Assembly: GCA_002841885.1 (NCBI GenBank)
Contig: PHBE01000009.1
Span: forward strand, 124,001 to 188,000
Reading direction: 5' to 3'
Source of the DNA: Deltaproteobacteria bacterium HGW-Deltaproteobacteria-18
GTDB lineage: Bacteria; Desulfobacterota; Desulfovibrionia; Desulfovibrionales; Desulfomicrobiaceae
Length of the DNA stretch: 64,000 bases
Shown here one piece after another: positions 34,291 to 44,010 of the stretch; within the stretch, counting starts at the first letter, position 1, and every line of letters begins with the position of its first letter. A program made the translations under genes and the position numbers. The notes beneath the pieces are model-generated. The model did no database searches. It was not told where the DNA came from and worked only from the letters and a program-made list of their open reading frames with translations.

Positions 34291-35960
34291 GATTTGTTCC
34301 GTGTTTCGGTTTTTCCGGTCAGGAGCATGATGGGTACAAGTCCCGCCGCGATCAGCACAAGGGCCGGGGTCGCCGCCATTTTCCATTCTCCTTCCGAAGT
34401 GAATTCGTAGATTTTCACCGCCAGCGTGTCCCACCCGAAAGGCCGCATCATGAGGGTTACGGGGAGTTCCTTCATGACGTCGATGAGCACAAGGACTGCG
34501 GCCGTGAGGATGCCGGTGCGGGTCATGGGCAGATGGACACGCCTGACGAGCGCCGCACCGTGGCAGCCCATGGTTCTGGCCGCTTCGACGACCGATGGCG
34601 TGATGCGTTGCATGGCGCTGTCGACGGACCCGAAGCCTGCCGCCAGGAAACGGACCGTGTATGCAATGACGAGCAGGGCCAGCGAACCCTGGATAAACGG
34701 GCTCATCGGCACCCCGGTCGCCGAGGCAATGAAATCGAGCATGGTGTTGTCAATAAAGGCGGCTGGAATAAAGATGCCCACGGCGAGGATTGTCCCGGGC
34801 ATGGCATAGCCGAGAGTTGCGATGCGGATGATCCAGCCCGTTCCGGGGTTGCTGCGCCTGGCGTAAGCCAGCAGGAGAGAGACGGCGGAAGTGGCCACAG
34901 CCGTCATCAAACCGAGTATCAGCGTGTCCTTGCCAAGCTGAAGATAACGCGCGGTGTTAGGCCCTGCCGCTTTCCAGGCCCAGAGCAGGAGTTGCAGACA
35001 GGGAACGGCGAAGGCGAAGACAAAGATCAGTGACGAAAGGGCGAAGGCAAGCCATTTGCCCGCACCGGTCAGGCGCAGGTGCAGCGCAGGCGTGCCCGAC
35101 CTTCCGGCTTCGGTAAAGCGGAGTCGGGCTCGGAAACGTTGTTCCAAGGCCAGCATGACAAGGACGAAGGCAACGAGCACTGCGGAGAGCTGGGAAGCGG
35201 CCTTGAGTGAAAACAGGCCGAACCAAGCCTTGTAGATCGCAGTGGTGAAGGTGTCGTAGTTGAAGATTGAAACTGCCCCGAAATCGGCCAGGGTTTCCAT
35301 GCAGACGAGCGTCACGCCGGCCGCGATCCAGGGCCGGGCCATGGGGATGGCCACCCGGAAAAATGCTTTTGACGGAGAGAGGCCGAGTGTCCTGGCCGCT
35401 TCCATCGCTGTTCTGCCCTGGGTCAGAAAAGCGCTACGGCAAAGCAGGTAAACGTAAGGATAAAAAGCCATCGAGAGGATGGCTGCCACCCCGAAGACAT
35501 TGCGGATGTCCACGAAGCCCACGCCGGGGAAAACCTGTCTGATCGTCGTCTGCACGGGGCCGGCGAAGTCGAGCAGGCCAAGATACACGAAGGCGTAAAC
35601 ATACGGCGGCACTGCAAGGGGAAGCGTCAATGCCCAAGAGAAGAATTTTCTGCCCGGGTAGTCGCAAACGGTAGTGAGCCACCCAAGGCCGACGCCTAGG
35701 AATGCGGTCATGGGGATGACCAGAGCCAGCAGGGCGATGGTGTTTCCCACGAGACCGGGCAGGACATGTTCGGCCAGGTGCCGCCATATGTCCTGTTCCG
35801 GGGTCAGGAAGGAATACAGGAGAACCGCGACCGGGGTTACGGCCATGGCCGCGCACACGGATGCAGCCAGGAGCGTGCCGGGAGAGTGCATGCGGAAGGT
35901 GCGGAGGCGGAGGGAGAGTCCCCCCGCCTTCGTACTCATGTCCCGATGAGGGAATGCCAT
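34287..35960 (-). CDS. fbpB: iron(III) ABC transporter permease, two fused membrane domains (FbpB-like)
   Basis: The 557-residue inner-membrane protein holds two BPD-type permease halves, each with about six helices. The EAA loops are visible in both: MEAARTLGLSPSKAFFRVAI in the first and VEAARTMGCHGAALVRRVHL in the second. This duplicated layout is typical of FbpB/SfuB ferric iron permeases. Its start shares bases with the stop of the binding-protein gene (TAATG), and its end overlaps fbpC, so the three genes are tightly coupled. Confidence 0.92.
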   Translation of the reverse strand: MAFPHRDMSTKAGGLSLRLRTFRMHSPGTLLAASVCAAMAVTPVAVLLYSFLTPEQDIWRHLAEHVLPGLVGNTIALLALVIPMTAFLGVGLGWLTTVCDYPGRKFFSWALTLPLAVPPYVYAFVYLGLLDFAGPVQTTIRQVFPGVGFVDIRNVFGVAAILSMAFYPYVYLLCRSAFLTQGRTAMEAARTLGLSPSKAFFRVAIPMARPWIAAGVTLVCMETLADFGAVSIFNYDTFTTAIYKAWFGLFSLKAASQLSAVLVAFVLVMLALEQRFRARLRFTEAGRSGTPALHLRLTGAGKWLAFALSSLIFVFAFAVPCLQLLLWAWKAAGPNTARYLQLGKDTLILGLMTAVATSAVSLLLAYARRSNPGTGWIIRIATLGYAMPGTILAVGIFIPAAFIDNTMLDFIASATGVPMSPFIQGSLALLVIAYTVRFLAAGFGSVDSAMQRITPSVVEAARTMGCHGAALVRRVHLPMTRTGILTAAVLVLIDVMKELPVTLMMRPFGWDTLAVKIYEFTSEGEWKMAATPALVLIAAGLVPIMLLTGKTETRNKS

Positions 35961-36961
35961 TATTTGTAGCCGACCCGGTCCATGAGCTTGATGGCCTGGG
36001 TCTGATACTCACCGTATTTGGCCACGTTCAGGGTGCTGGCCTTGAAGTCGCCCCATGCGGCCACCGCAGAATCGGCGGGCACGGAGGGGTTTGCAGGGTA
36101 TTCCATGTTCAGTGCTGCGAACATGGATTGCGCCTCGCCGGAGGAGAGCCATTCGAGAAATTTTACGGCCTCTTCCCTGTGCTTGGCGTGGGTGGTGATA
36201 CCGGCCCCTGAGACGTTGACATGGACGCCTGTCCCGGCCTGATCGGGCCAGAAAAGAGCCAGCGGTGCATCGGGTTTCTCTTTCATCAACTTTCCGAAAT
36301 AATAGGTGTTTACGATGGTCACGTCGCCTACGCCGGCAGCCACGGCCTCCATGGCCTGGTTGTCATTGGCGAAGGGTGCGACGGGAATGTTCGCGACCCA
36401 GCCAGCGACGACGCGTTCCGCTTCGGCTTCGCCGAGTTCGGCAATCAGGGCCGCCACGAGGGACTGGTTGTAGACCTTTTTGGATGTGCGCAGCACCAGC
36501 CTGTCCTTCCATTCCGGGTCTGCCAGGGCGGCGTACGAAGTCAGGTCGGCGGGCTTCACCTGGCCGGTGTTGTAGACAATGGTCCTGGCGCGCAGCGACA
36601 AGCCAAACCACCTGTTGCCGGGATCGCGGAGGTGGTCGGGAATGTTGGCTGCAAGGGTTGCGGACTGCACTGGCGAAATTACGCCAGCCTCCCCCGCCAG
36701 CCAGAGGTTGCCGGCATCGACGGTGATCAGCATGTCGGCAGGGGTGCGTTCGCCCTCGGCCTTGAGTCGCTCAAGGAGCACCGGTTCCTTGTCGGTCACG
36801 TACTGGATTTTTACACCAGTCTTGGCTGTGTAAGCATCGAAAAGAGGCTTGATGAGCTGCTCTGCCCGTGCAGAATAAACCACCAAATCTCCTGCGGCAG
36901 CCGGGATGGCGGACACGAGGGCCAGAATCAGGGTCAGCAAAAGGGTAAATTTTTTGTTCAC
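35960..36961 (-). CDS. fbpA: iron(III) ABC transporter periplasmic binding protein (FbpA-like)
   Basis: The 333-residue protein has a signal peptide (LLLTLILALVSAIPAAAG) and the family 1 binding-protein start DLVVYSARAEQLIKPLFDAY. VNTYYFGKL contains the adjacent tyrosines that coordinate Fe(III) in FbpA, and SGAGITTHAKHREEAVKFLEWL is typical. It delivers ferric iron to the permease encoded downstream. The preceding AT-rich region should hold its promoter; I could not identify a convincing Fur box. Confidence 0.92.
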   Translation of the reverse strand: MNKKFTLLLTLILALVSAIPAAAGDLVVYSARAEQLIKPLFDAYTAKTGVKIQYVTDKEPVLLERLKAEGERTPADMLITVDAGNLWLAGEAGVISPVQSATLAANIPDHLRDPGNRWFGLSLRARTIVYNTGQVKPADLTSYAALADPEWKDRLVLRTSKKVYNQSLVAALIAELGEAEAERVVAGWVANIPVAPFANDNQAMEAVAAGVGDVTIVNTYYFGKLMKEKPDAPLALFWPDQAGTGVHVNVSGAGITTHAKHREEAVKFLEWLSSGEAQSMFAALNMEYPANPSVPADSAVAAWGDFKASTLNVAKYGEYQTQAIKLMDRVGYK

Positions 36962-37259
36962 AGTAACTCCATTTGGCGAGTTGCGCCCATTTTAATAATT
37001 TTTGTTCAAAAATAAAAAGTAGATAAGATGCTGCTGTTGATTAAAAGAAAAATTGTCTCCGCAAAATTATTTCACTTGGCTAACTTTTTTTGTAAACAAA
37101 AAAGCAATGGCCCAGACCGGTGATTGTTTCCTTGTTTTAAAAGTTAGTCGATGTCAACTTTTTTTTGGTCGCGAAGGCTGATGTTTAGGCAGTCTTGAAA
37201 AAACTAAAAACGGACCGTGCGGGGAATAGTGCGGGGAAGGATATTTGGGCAAAGAAAAA
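36962..37259. other. AT-rich intergenic region upstream of the iron transporter
   Basis: About 300 bases, strongly AT-rich, between fbpA and the tRNA-Pro terminator. It presumably carries the fbpABC promoter. No clear Fur-type inverted repeat, ORF or RNA was found by eye. Confidence 0.4.
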
Positions 37260-37285
37260 GGGGTTAGACTTTTATATCTAACCCC
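37260..37285 (-). terminator. rho-independent terminator of tRNA-Pro
   Basis: On the minus strand GGGGTTAGA pairs with TCTAACCCC (9 bp) around an 8-base loop, followed by TTTTTCTTT. It begins 12 bases after the tRNA 3' end. Confidence 0.8.
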
Positions 37286-37296
37286 TTGTTTTCTTA

Positions 37297-37373
37297 TGGT
37301 CGGGATGAGAGGATTTGAACCTCCGGTCTCTGCGTCCCGAACGCAGCGCTCTACCAGCCTGAGCCACATCCCG
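37297..37373 (-). tRNA. tRNA-Pro (anticodon CGG)
   Basis: The 77-base gene starts CGGGATGTGGCTCAG, has the D-arm GGCTGGTAGAGC, the anticodon stem CTGCG/CGCAG with loop TTCGGGA (anticodon CGG, reading CCG) and the T-loop GGTTCAAATCC. The acceptor strand CATCCCG pairs with the first bases, followed by A and encoded CCA. A terminator follows. Confidence 0.95.
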
Positions 37374-37547
37374 ATTGAGGAAATGCTATCTAGCCAAGAT
37401 GATTTTGGTTGGCAAGGATTATTTTTGTTTTTCATCGTGTTGTCAGAGTTTTGTTTTTTCACTAAAAAGGGCGAGTACAAAAATATTTTGGAACTCTGGA
37501 TGATCCTGCGCGTTCATAGCCGGTGATCTTTCCGGAGGAGTGAGAAA

Positions 37548-39011
37548 ATGACTACAGCTTTTCATGTGCTGGTGGTGGATGACGAACCTGCGCTCAGGGA
37601 AATCTGCGAAGAGGCACTTTCCGGCGTCGGCTATGACGTGACCCTGGCCGCCAACGGGCAAGATGCTCTGTGCAAGCTCGGGACGGGTGCCTTTGATCTT
37701 GTCATCAGCGATTTGCGCATGCCCGACATGAACGGCCAGGATCTCTTGAGCCAGATACGCAAGCATCAGCTTGACGTGGATTTTCTGGTCATGACCGGCT
37801 ACGGGACCACGGAAACCGCCGTGGACATCATGAAGAACGGCGCGGCTGACTACATCGCCAAGCCTTTCGACATCAAGCATCTGCTTTTGCGGGTGCGCTC
37901 CATTCTCGAACAGCGCCGGAGTCGTCAGGAACAGGAGAAGCTCTCCTCCGTGGTGCGCATGCTCAATCTGAGCAAGCGGCTCGGCACCCAGCTCAACCAT
38001 GTGGCCGTGGTGGAGGAGTTCCTGATCCATCTGCGCGAGAATTTTTCCCCCGACGCGATCTGTCTGCTCCTGCCGGAAATGCTGGAGCGCGGCCCGACTC
38101 TCATGCAGGGCAGCCTTTTTGAAACCAACGAGGTGCTGCGCGTTTTCGTGACCAAGCTGTGCGAGCGGATTCTGCGCCAGGGCAAATCCTATCTTCTGGA
38201 CCAGTTTACCCTGCAGCAATCTTCCTTCAATTTGTCCTTGTTCCCGGGTGGGTTTCCCTATTCGGTCATGGCCGTTCCGCTGGATCTGCCGCAGAAGCGC
38301 ATCGGAGTCATCACCCTGGTTCGCGACAGGGAGAACCATCTCTATTGCGAGCAGGATCTGCAACTGCTGGGCGTGTTTGCCTCCCACACGGCATCTTCCC
38401 TGCAAAACTCCCACCTCTATTCGCGTCTGCGGACCATGAATCAGGATGTAATCCGCTCTTTCGCCCAGGCCGTGGAACTCAAGGATTATTACACCCGTGG
38501 GCACTCCGAGCGCGTGGCCGAGTATGCTTGCCGTCTGGGGCGCACGCTGGGGCTTGGAAGCAAGGAGCTTGATCGATTGCATATAGCAGGAATGCTTCAT
38601 GATATTGGAAAAATCGGTATCCCGGACCATATCCTGAACAAGCCCGGCGCCCTGACCGATGCCGAATATGAGAACATGAAGCGTCACAGCTCCATGGGCC
38701 GAGAGATTCTTGGCCAGGTCGGTGCGATGAACGACGTGACGGAGATCATTTACCATCATCATGAGCGCATGGACGGCCAGGGCTATCCCGATGGCCTGAT
38801 GGGTGACGCCGTGCCCTTCATGGCCCGCATCATCTGTCTGGTGGACAGTTACGAGGCCATGACCTCCAACCGCGCCTATCGCCAGTCCCTGCCCCTCAGC
38901 AAGGTCATGTACGCCCTGGACCGGGGAGCGGGCACGCAGTGGGACAAGGACCTGACCGCGGCCTGGATGTCCATTGTCGAACAGGAGCAGCCCGGATTTT
39001 CCCGGCAATGA
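37548..39011 (+). CDS. response regulator with GAF-like and HD-GYP domains
   Basis: The 487-residue protein has a receiver domain (Asp 55 in LVISDLRMPD, Lys in YIAKPFD) and a middle GAF-like region (about 140-295). Its HD-GYP domain contains MLHDIGKIGIPDHIL and HHHERMDGQGYPDGL, the intact HD and HHExxDGxGYP signatures. Such proteins hydrolyse cyclic-di-GMP. No kinase is adjacent, so its partner is unknown. GGAGGAG precedes the start. Confidence 0.93.
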   Translation: MTTAFHVLVVDDEPALREICEEALSGVGYDVTLAANGQDALCKLGTGAFDLVISDLRMPDMNGQDLLSQIRKHQLDVDFLVMTGYGTTETAVDIMKNGAADYIAKPFDIKHLLLRVRSILEQRRSRQEQEKLSSVVRMLNLSKRLGTQLNHVAVVEEFLIHLRENFSPDAICLLLPEMLERGPTLMQGSLFETNEVLRVFVTKLCERILRQGKSYLLDQFTLQQSSFNLSLFPGGFPYSVMAVPLDLPQKRIGVITLVRDRENHLYCEQDLQLLGVFASHTASSLQNSHLYSRLRTMNQDVIRSFAQAVELKDYYTRGHSERVAEYACRLGRTLGLGSKELDRLHIAGMLHDIGKIGIPDHILNKPGALTDAEYENMKRHSSMGREILGQVGAMNDVTEIIYHHHERMDGQGYPDGLMGDAVPFMARIICLVDSYEAMTSNRAYRQSLPLSKVMYALDRGAGTQWDKDLTAAWMSIVEQEQPGFSRQ

Positions 39012-39089
39012 GTCCCGATCGCGCCTTTTCATCACCCTAGCAATCAGGATCGTTGCCTTCGGCTTGCGTCCTGACTCACCGGCATTTCC

Positions 39090-39935
39090 ATGACAAGTTC
39101 ATTTTTCTATTCCGAAGAGCTTCCGCCTGCCCGACTGGACAAGGCTCTGGCCCTGCATCTGGGATTCGGCCTCCGACGCTGCCGGGCCCTGATCGAGGCA
39201 GGGCAGGTCCTGGTCGATGAGCGTCCGTGTGCCAAGGGCGTGATCATCCGGCCCGGGCAGCATGTCAGGGTGACGATGCCCGGGGATATCGCTCCCGCCT
39301 GTCAGGATATCCGTGTTGTCGCCCGCAACGAGAGCTTCGCGGCGCTGCTCAAGCCGGGCGGCCTGCATACGGTGGCGGGCCGGGGTGCGTCGTGCCTTGA
39401 ATCCTGCCTGCCCGGGCTGGGGCTTGAGGGCTGGGAGCTGCTCAATCGGCTGGACCACTTGACCAGCGGGCTGGTTCTGGCTGCCGGCGATCAGGAGGCC
39501 GCGTCGGCTTACAAGAGCTGGCAGGACGCCGGGCAGGTCCGCAAGTGGTATCTGGCCTTGGCTAGCGGTATCGTCCATGGTCTGGATTCCCGGGAACGGA
39601 TTCTGGATGACAGGCGCCGCGTCGTGCGAGTGACCGCGGAAGAGGACGAGCCTCTGCGCTGGACCCGGGCTCGTGCTGTGTGCGAGGTTGACGGCGACAC
39701 GTTGCTGCTGGTGAAAATTTTGAAGGGCCGCAGGCATCAGATTCGTGCCCATCTCGCCCATGCCGGGCATGCGCTGATCGGTGATCCGGTCTATGGCGCA
39801 GGCGAGCCCGGCGGGCTTTATCTGCACCACTGGCGGCTTGAGATGCCGGGCTTCGCGGCCGCGCATTTGCCGGATTGGCCCTGTGTCCATTCCGTGCAGG
39901 TGGAGAGCCTTTTGTCCGCCTTTGATTCCGACTGA
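39090..39935 (+). CDS. RluA-family pseudouridine synthase
   Basis: The 281-residue enzyme should convert specific uridines in rRNA or tRNA to pseudouridine. It has an N-terminal S4 RNA-binding region (LDKALALHLGFGLRRCRALI, GQVLVDERPC) and the catalytic NRLDHLTSGLVLAA with the active-site Asp. The later motif is LKGRRHQIRAHLAHAGHALIGDPVYG. The family is clear; the target (RluC, RluD or TruC type) cannot be set from sequence alone. Confidence 0.9.
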   Translation: MTSSFFYSEELPPARLDKALALHLGFGLRRCRALIEAGQVLVDERPCAKGVIIRPGQHVRVTMPGDIAPACQDIRVVARNESFAALLKPGGLHTVAGRGASCLESCLPGLGLEGWELLNRLDHLTSGLVLAAGDQEAASAYKSWQDAGQVRKWYLALASGIVHGLDSRERILDDRRRVVRVTAEEDEPLRWTRARAVCEVDGDTLLLVKILKGRRHQIRAHLAHAGHALIGDPVYGAGEPGGLYLHHWRLEMPGFAAAHLPDWPCVHSVQVESLLSAFDSD

Positions 39936-40003
39936 GAGCTGCCCATGGCCTGCTTCTCGCCATCCGGGATTGTCACAAAATGTGAAACCACGAGGGAAAG
40001 CGT

Positions 40004-40432
40004 ATGAAAAAGTCCTGTCTGGCGATCCTTGTCTGTCTCGGTCTTGCCTCCTGTTCAGTGGCTACCGGCCAGGGTCTTGAAGGCGGCCGCCTGCGGCCAT
40101 GCCCGGCCTCGCCCAACTGCGTCACTTCGGAAGCGCCCGGCGGTGACGTGCAGTCGTTTGAACTCCAGGGTGAAGATGGCTGGGGTCGTCTGCGTCTGGC
40201 CATAGTCTCCCAGGGTGGGAGCATCGAGCGCGAGGAAGAGGGGTATCTGCACGCGACCTTCCGTTCCCGCGTCTTCGGCTTTGTGGACGATCTGGAATGC
40301 AGGCTGGACGGGGACGTCGTTCAGGTCCGCTCGGCGTCCCGGTTAGGCTGGTGGGACATGGGGGCGAATCGACGCAGGGTGGAGATGCTGCGCAGGGTCT
40401 TGGCTGCAACGATTCCGGGCGAGGGGTCATGA
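40004..40432 (+). CDS. DUF1499 lipoprotein
   Basis: The 142-residue protein has a lipoprotein signal (LVCLGLASCS, Cys 17) and the DUF1499 pattern: CPASPNCVTSEAP, GYLHATFRSRVFGFVDDLEC and VRSASRLGWWDMGANRRRVE. The family's function is unknown. It lies between the pseudouridine synthase and convergent ftsY. Confidence 0.88.
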   Translation: MKKSCLAILVCLGLASCSVATGQGLEGGRLRPCPASPNCVTSEAPGGDVQSFELQGEDGWGRLRLAIVSQGGSIEREEEGYLHATFRSRVFGFVDDLECRLDGDVVQVRSASRLGWWDMGANRRRVEMLRRVLAATIPGEGS

Positions 40433-40462
40433 AGCGGGCAGGATGAACCTGCCCGCACTGAT

Positions 40463-42118
40463 TCAATCGAAAAGGGCGCTGGCGAATTCCTGCCCCGAGA
40501 AGGGGCGCAGATCTTCCATTTTTTCACCAAGGCCGACAAAGCTGATGGGGATCTTGAATTCGAGCGCGATGGCCACGATGATCCCGCCCTTGGCCGTACC
40601 GTCCAGCTTGGTCAGCACGATTTCGTCCACGGGCGATGCCTGGGAGAAGAGCTTGACCTGGGACAGGGCGTTTTGGCCGGTGGTCGAGTCCAGCACCAGG
40701 ATGGTCCGGTGCGGCGCTCCTTCGAGCTTCTTGCCCAGGACCCTGTTTATTTTTTTCAGTTCTTCCATGAGATTGTGCTTGGTCTGCAGGCGTCCGGCCG
40801 TATCCACGAAGACCAGATCGTATCCTTCCTTCATGGCGTGCTCCACGGCCTCGAAAGCCACGGCCGCCGGGTCGCTGCCGTGGGCCTTGGCGTAGAACCC
40901 GGCTCCGACCCGCTTGGACCAGACCTGCAGCTGTTCGATGGCCGCCGCGCGGAACGTGTCCCCGGCCGCGACCAGGACCTTGCGACCCTGCATCTGGGCA
41001 CGATGGGCCAGCTTGGCGATGGTGGTGGTCTTGCCCGCGCCGTTGACGCCGATCATGAGCACCACTTCCGGGAGCTGGGGGATTCTTGGCGCTTTCGGTT
41101 CGATGAAAACGGAGGCCAGCTCTTCCTTCATGAGGGTCTTGAAGGTCGCCGCGTCTCTCTCTGCAGCCTGACGCAGCTTGGGCCGCAGGCGCTTCGAGAG
41201 TTCCTGGGTGGCGTTGACGCCCACGTCGGCCATGAGCAGGATTTCTTCCAATTCCTCCCAGAACGCGTCGTCGTATTTGCCGGTCATGGACAGGAGCTGG
41301 TCGATGCGCATGGTCAGCTGCTCGCGGGTCTTGCCGAGGCCTGCGGAGAGCTTCAGGAAAAGTCTGTTGCGTTCGTCTTCCTCGTCTTCGAGCTCAAGGG
41401 CCAGGGCCATGCGGTACTGCAACTCGGAGCGGAATTCATCGACATGGTCGTACTCCATGTCCAGAAGCCATTTGTCGAAGCGGCGGATGAAATCCTGCGC
41501 CTCCTCGGTCGGAACTTCGAGCTGGGCAAAAAGAAACCTGAGCCGCTCCCACAAAACGTCACCGCGTCTGGTAACCCCGTCCAGAATGTGAACCATCCAG
41601 GTCGAGAGCTTCGGCTCCGCTTCGCCCAGGGCCTGCTGCAGTGATTTCTGCCAGGGCGCAAGCTCATCCTTGGCGACCGGTTTTTCCTGGAAAAGCATTT
41701 CGGGGGCAGGTGTGGCGCGCGTCTCTTCCTGCGGCGCACTTTCAGCGGCGGGCGCCTTTTCTTCGGCCTTGCCGCCAAGTCCGAACAGCCTGCGCCATCC
41801 ACCTTCCCGGCGCGTTGCGGTCTCCCCGGAAGAAACGTCCGCTCTTGCGGTGGGCTGGGCCTCATGCGCTGGATCGGTTTCGTTTACCGGTCCGCCCTCA
41901 GGTTCTGGTTCGGGCGATGGGGGGGGAGGCGTTGCGTCCTGCGGGGCTTGCGGTTCGTGGCCCTCGGGTTCCTCTTCGATTTTTGGAAGTTCCCGGATTG
42001 TGGGCGCTTCCGAGGGAGCCCCTTCGGGCGCCTGTGCGGACGCCTGCGGCGACAATGACTCGTCCCGGGGCTCGCCTTCGGCTCCCCAGAGTTTTTTTAT
42101 GCGTGAGAAAAAGCCCAT
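40463..42118 (-). CDS. ftsY: signal recognition particle receptor FtsY
   Basis: FtsY docks SRP-ribosome complexes at the membrane. The 551-residue protein has a long acidic, Pro-rich N-terminal A region (about 1-240). The N domain and the SRP GTPase G domain follow, with GVNGAGKTTTIAKLA (P-loop), DTFRAAAIEQLQVW, VDTAGRLQTKHNLM and TKLDGTAKGG. It ends GLGEKMEDLRPFSGQEF as FtsY proteins do. The A region is longer than in E. coli. The Smr gene lies 33 bases upstream on the same strand. Confidence 0.96.
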   Translation of the reverse strand: MGFFSRIKKLWGAEGEPRDESLSPQASAQAPEGAPSEAPTIRELPKIEEEPEGHEPQAPQDATPPPPSPEPEPEGGPVNETDPAHEAQPTARADVSSGETATRREGGWRRLFGLGGKAEEKAPAAESAPQEETRATPAPEMLFQEKPVAKDELAPWQKSLQQALGEAEPKLSTWMVHILDGVTRRGDVLWERLRFLFAQLEVPTEEAQDFIRRFDKWLLDMEYDHVDEFRSELQYRMALALELEDEEDERNRLFLKLSAGLGKTREQLTMRIDQLLSMTGKYDDAFWEELEEILLMADVGVNATQELSKRLRPKLRQAAERDAATFKTLMKEELASVFIEPKAPRIPQLPEVVLMIGVNGAGKTTTIAKLAHRAQMQGRKVLVAAGDTFRAAAIEQLQVWSKRVGAGFYAKAHGSDPAAVAFEAVEHAMKEGYDLVFVDTAGRLQTKHNLMEELKKINRVLGKKLEGAPHRTILVLDSTTGQNALSQVKLFSQASPVDEIVLTKLDGTAKGGIIVAIALEFKIPISFVGLGEKMEDLRPFSGQEFASALFD

Positions 42119-42151
42119 GTTCTGGTCCTTTGGTGGAGATGTTCGAAAAAA

Positions 42152-42850
42152 TCAGCCGTCGAGGTCTGTAAAGATGTTTTCCCAGGCGATCTTGCCCTGA
42201 TCCTTGCGCACCTGGCGCAGGAGCAGATAGACCGCGCCGCTTCCGCCGTGTTTGGGCAGAGCGGTGGTGAAGGCCAGGGTGATGCGCTTGAGCGGAGCCT
42301 GGGTCAGCCAGTTGGTCAGTTCCTGCCGCAGCACGCCCTGGCCCATGGGAGAGTTTCGTCCCCGGCCGGGGATGAGCAGCACGCAGCGCTTGCCTTCCAT
42401 GTAGCTGCGCCGCAAAAAGTCGATCACCGCGATCTTGGCCTGGTCCGTGTTCATGCCGTGCAGGTCGAGATGCCCCTGAACGCTGAATTCCCCGCATTTG
42501 AGCTTGCGGAAGATCTTGGCGTCCAAGCCCCGGATCTGGCCTGTGATGAATTCGTGGGTGTACTCCATGTCGAATTCGATGTTTTCTTCCAGCAGGCGGG
42601 CAAAGGACGGCGCCTCAGGCGCAGTGACCTCCCTGGGACTGGGCGCTCCGGCGATGTCGCGGCCGCCCTTGGACAAGGGCGCGACGTCGGAGAAGGCGTG
42701 CATAAACAGCTCTTCCTCGGACTGGTGGTCACCGGTCTTGTCGTCACTGCTCGCGGCCTTGGACGGCGCGGTTTTTCCGCGCGGGGGCTTTTTCTTCAGC
42801 CGGGACCGCAGAGACGGGTCTTTATCTAGGGATTTGAATGGATTATGCAT
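42152..42850 (-). CDS. Smr-domain protein
   Basis: The 232-residue protein has a basic N-terminus (SLRSRLKKKPPRG) and a C-terminal Smr domain with HLDLHGMNTDQAKIAVIDFL, CVLLIPGRGRNSP and HGGSGAVYLLLRQ. Small Smr proteins are nucleic-acid endonucleases or binding proteins; the role of this type is uncertain. It is upstream of ftsY on the same strand. Confidence 0.88.
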   Translation of the reverse strand: MHNPFKSLDKDPSLRSRLKKKPPRGKTAPSKAASSDDKTGDHQSEEELFMHAFSDVAPLSKGGRDIAGAPSPREVTAPEAPSFARLLEENIEFDMEYTHEFITGQIRGLDAKIFRKLKCGEFSVQGHLDLHGMNTDQAKIAVIDFLRRSYMEGKRCVLLIPGRGRNSPMGQGVLRQELTNWLTQAPLKRITLAFTTALPKHGGSGAVYLLLRQVRKDQGKIAWENIFTDLDG

Positions 42851-43026
42851 GCATGGCTTCCGCAGTAGTCAGGGCTCAATACACAATAATGCGGTCAAGG
42901 GCAAAATCTTAAGGCGGGCCATCCCGCCCGGTTTGTGGACAAGGAGCCCGCTCGTCTGCTACCCGGAAACCTTGTCAAATCCAGGCGATTTTCCATTCAC
43001 ATCTGCCGGAATCAGAGAAAGCACGC

Positions 43027-44007
43027 ATGATTACATCCCCCCTGGAAAAAGATCGGTTTCGATTTCTGGTCGTCGAACCGGATGAGGACCTCGCACGGGA
43101 AATGACAATCGTGCTTGAAAGGCTCGACGTGCAGGTCGACCATGTACGCGGACACCTCAAGGCCCTGGCCTTGAGCGAGGACACCGAATACAGTTGCCTG
43201 CTGGTCGCCTCTCGCGGCATCGACATCTCGGGCCTGGAACTCTGCACTCTGGTTCGGGCCCGTGAGGCCCGGCGTTCCCTGTCTCCTGCCTACATCATCC
43301 TGGTTGGTCCCGAAGAGGACCTGGTCACCGTCTTCAACAGCCCCGACGACATCGACGACTACATGCTCGGAACGTGGATGGACCTTGAACTCGAGTGGAA
43401 GATCAAGCGCGGTCTGCGCGCCATGTCGCGGTGTCGCGATTTTGGAGCCTCGCGGATTTTTGACACGGAGACCGGCCTTCTGACCTCGGAAGGATTGCGC
43501 ACATTTCTCCATGAGGAGGTCAACCGCATCGGCCGCCGGGATGGCTGGCTTTCCATGAGCATCCTCGCCGTGCCGGGCCTTGGCGGCTTGCGCGTCAGCT
43601 ATGGGGAAGCCTGGCTGGAGTGGTTCAGGGATGGAATCTGGTCGTCGCTCAGGAGGCAGCTGCGCAATTATGATCGATTGGCATCCATGAACAACGGTTT
43701 TCTGTGTCTCATCTCTCCCGACCTCAACGAGGAGGGGACGCGCTTTTTGCTGGCGCGTCTGGCCTCGGTCATCAGCGAGTACCAGTTTCAGGAAAATACT
43801 GAGTCATCCACTCATGTCTCTCTTGCGGCGCGGTATCTGTGCGTGCGCGTGCGCGGGGACTACAGGCAGTTCGGGCGCACCGGCGATGTGCTGTGGGGCT
43901 GGCTGTGCGAGAAGATGGCGGAGCCCATGTCCGAGGGAATCATGGGCTATACGGGTACCGTGGACCTCAATCTTCAGGTCGCGCAGACTCTTGTCCCCAA
44001 GGATTGA
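43027..44007 (+). CDS. degenerate receiver-GGDEF protein
   Basis: The 326-residue protein starts with a receiver-like fold (FRFLVVEPDEDLAREMTIVL), but the acceptor position reads LLVASRGIDIS without the usual Asp. The second half resembles a GGDEF domain: RIFDTETGLLTSEGLRTFL matches the DxLTGLxNR start, but no GG[DE]EF motif follows (LRNYDRLASMNNGFLCLI instead). It is probably an inactive, regulatory c-di-GMP-type protein. It is convergent with an HDOD gene. Confidence 0.6.
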   Translation: MITSPLEKDRFRFLVVEPDEDLAREMTIVLERLDVQVDHVRGHLKALALSEDTEYSCLLVASRGIDISGLELCTLVRAREARRSLSPAYIILVGPEEDLVTVFNSPDDIDDYMLGTWMDLELEWKIKRGLRAMSRCRDFGASRIFDTETGLLTSEGLRTFLHEEVNRIGRRDGWLSMSILAVPGLGGLRVSYGEAWLEWFRDGIWSSLRRQLRNYDRLASMNNGFLCLISPDLNEEGTRFLLARLASVISEYQFQENTESSTHVSLAARYLCVRVRGDYRQFGRTGDVLWGWLCEKMAEPMSEGIMGYTGTVDLNLQVAQTLVPKD

Positions 44008-44010
44008 TCG

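Noticed and set aside
36962-37260. Fur box upstream of the iron transporter
   Set aside because: AT-rich, but no convincing GATAATGATAATCATTATC-like inverted repeat.
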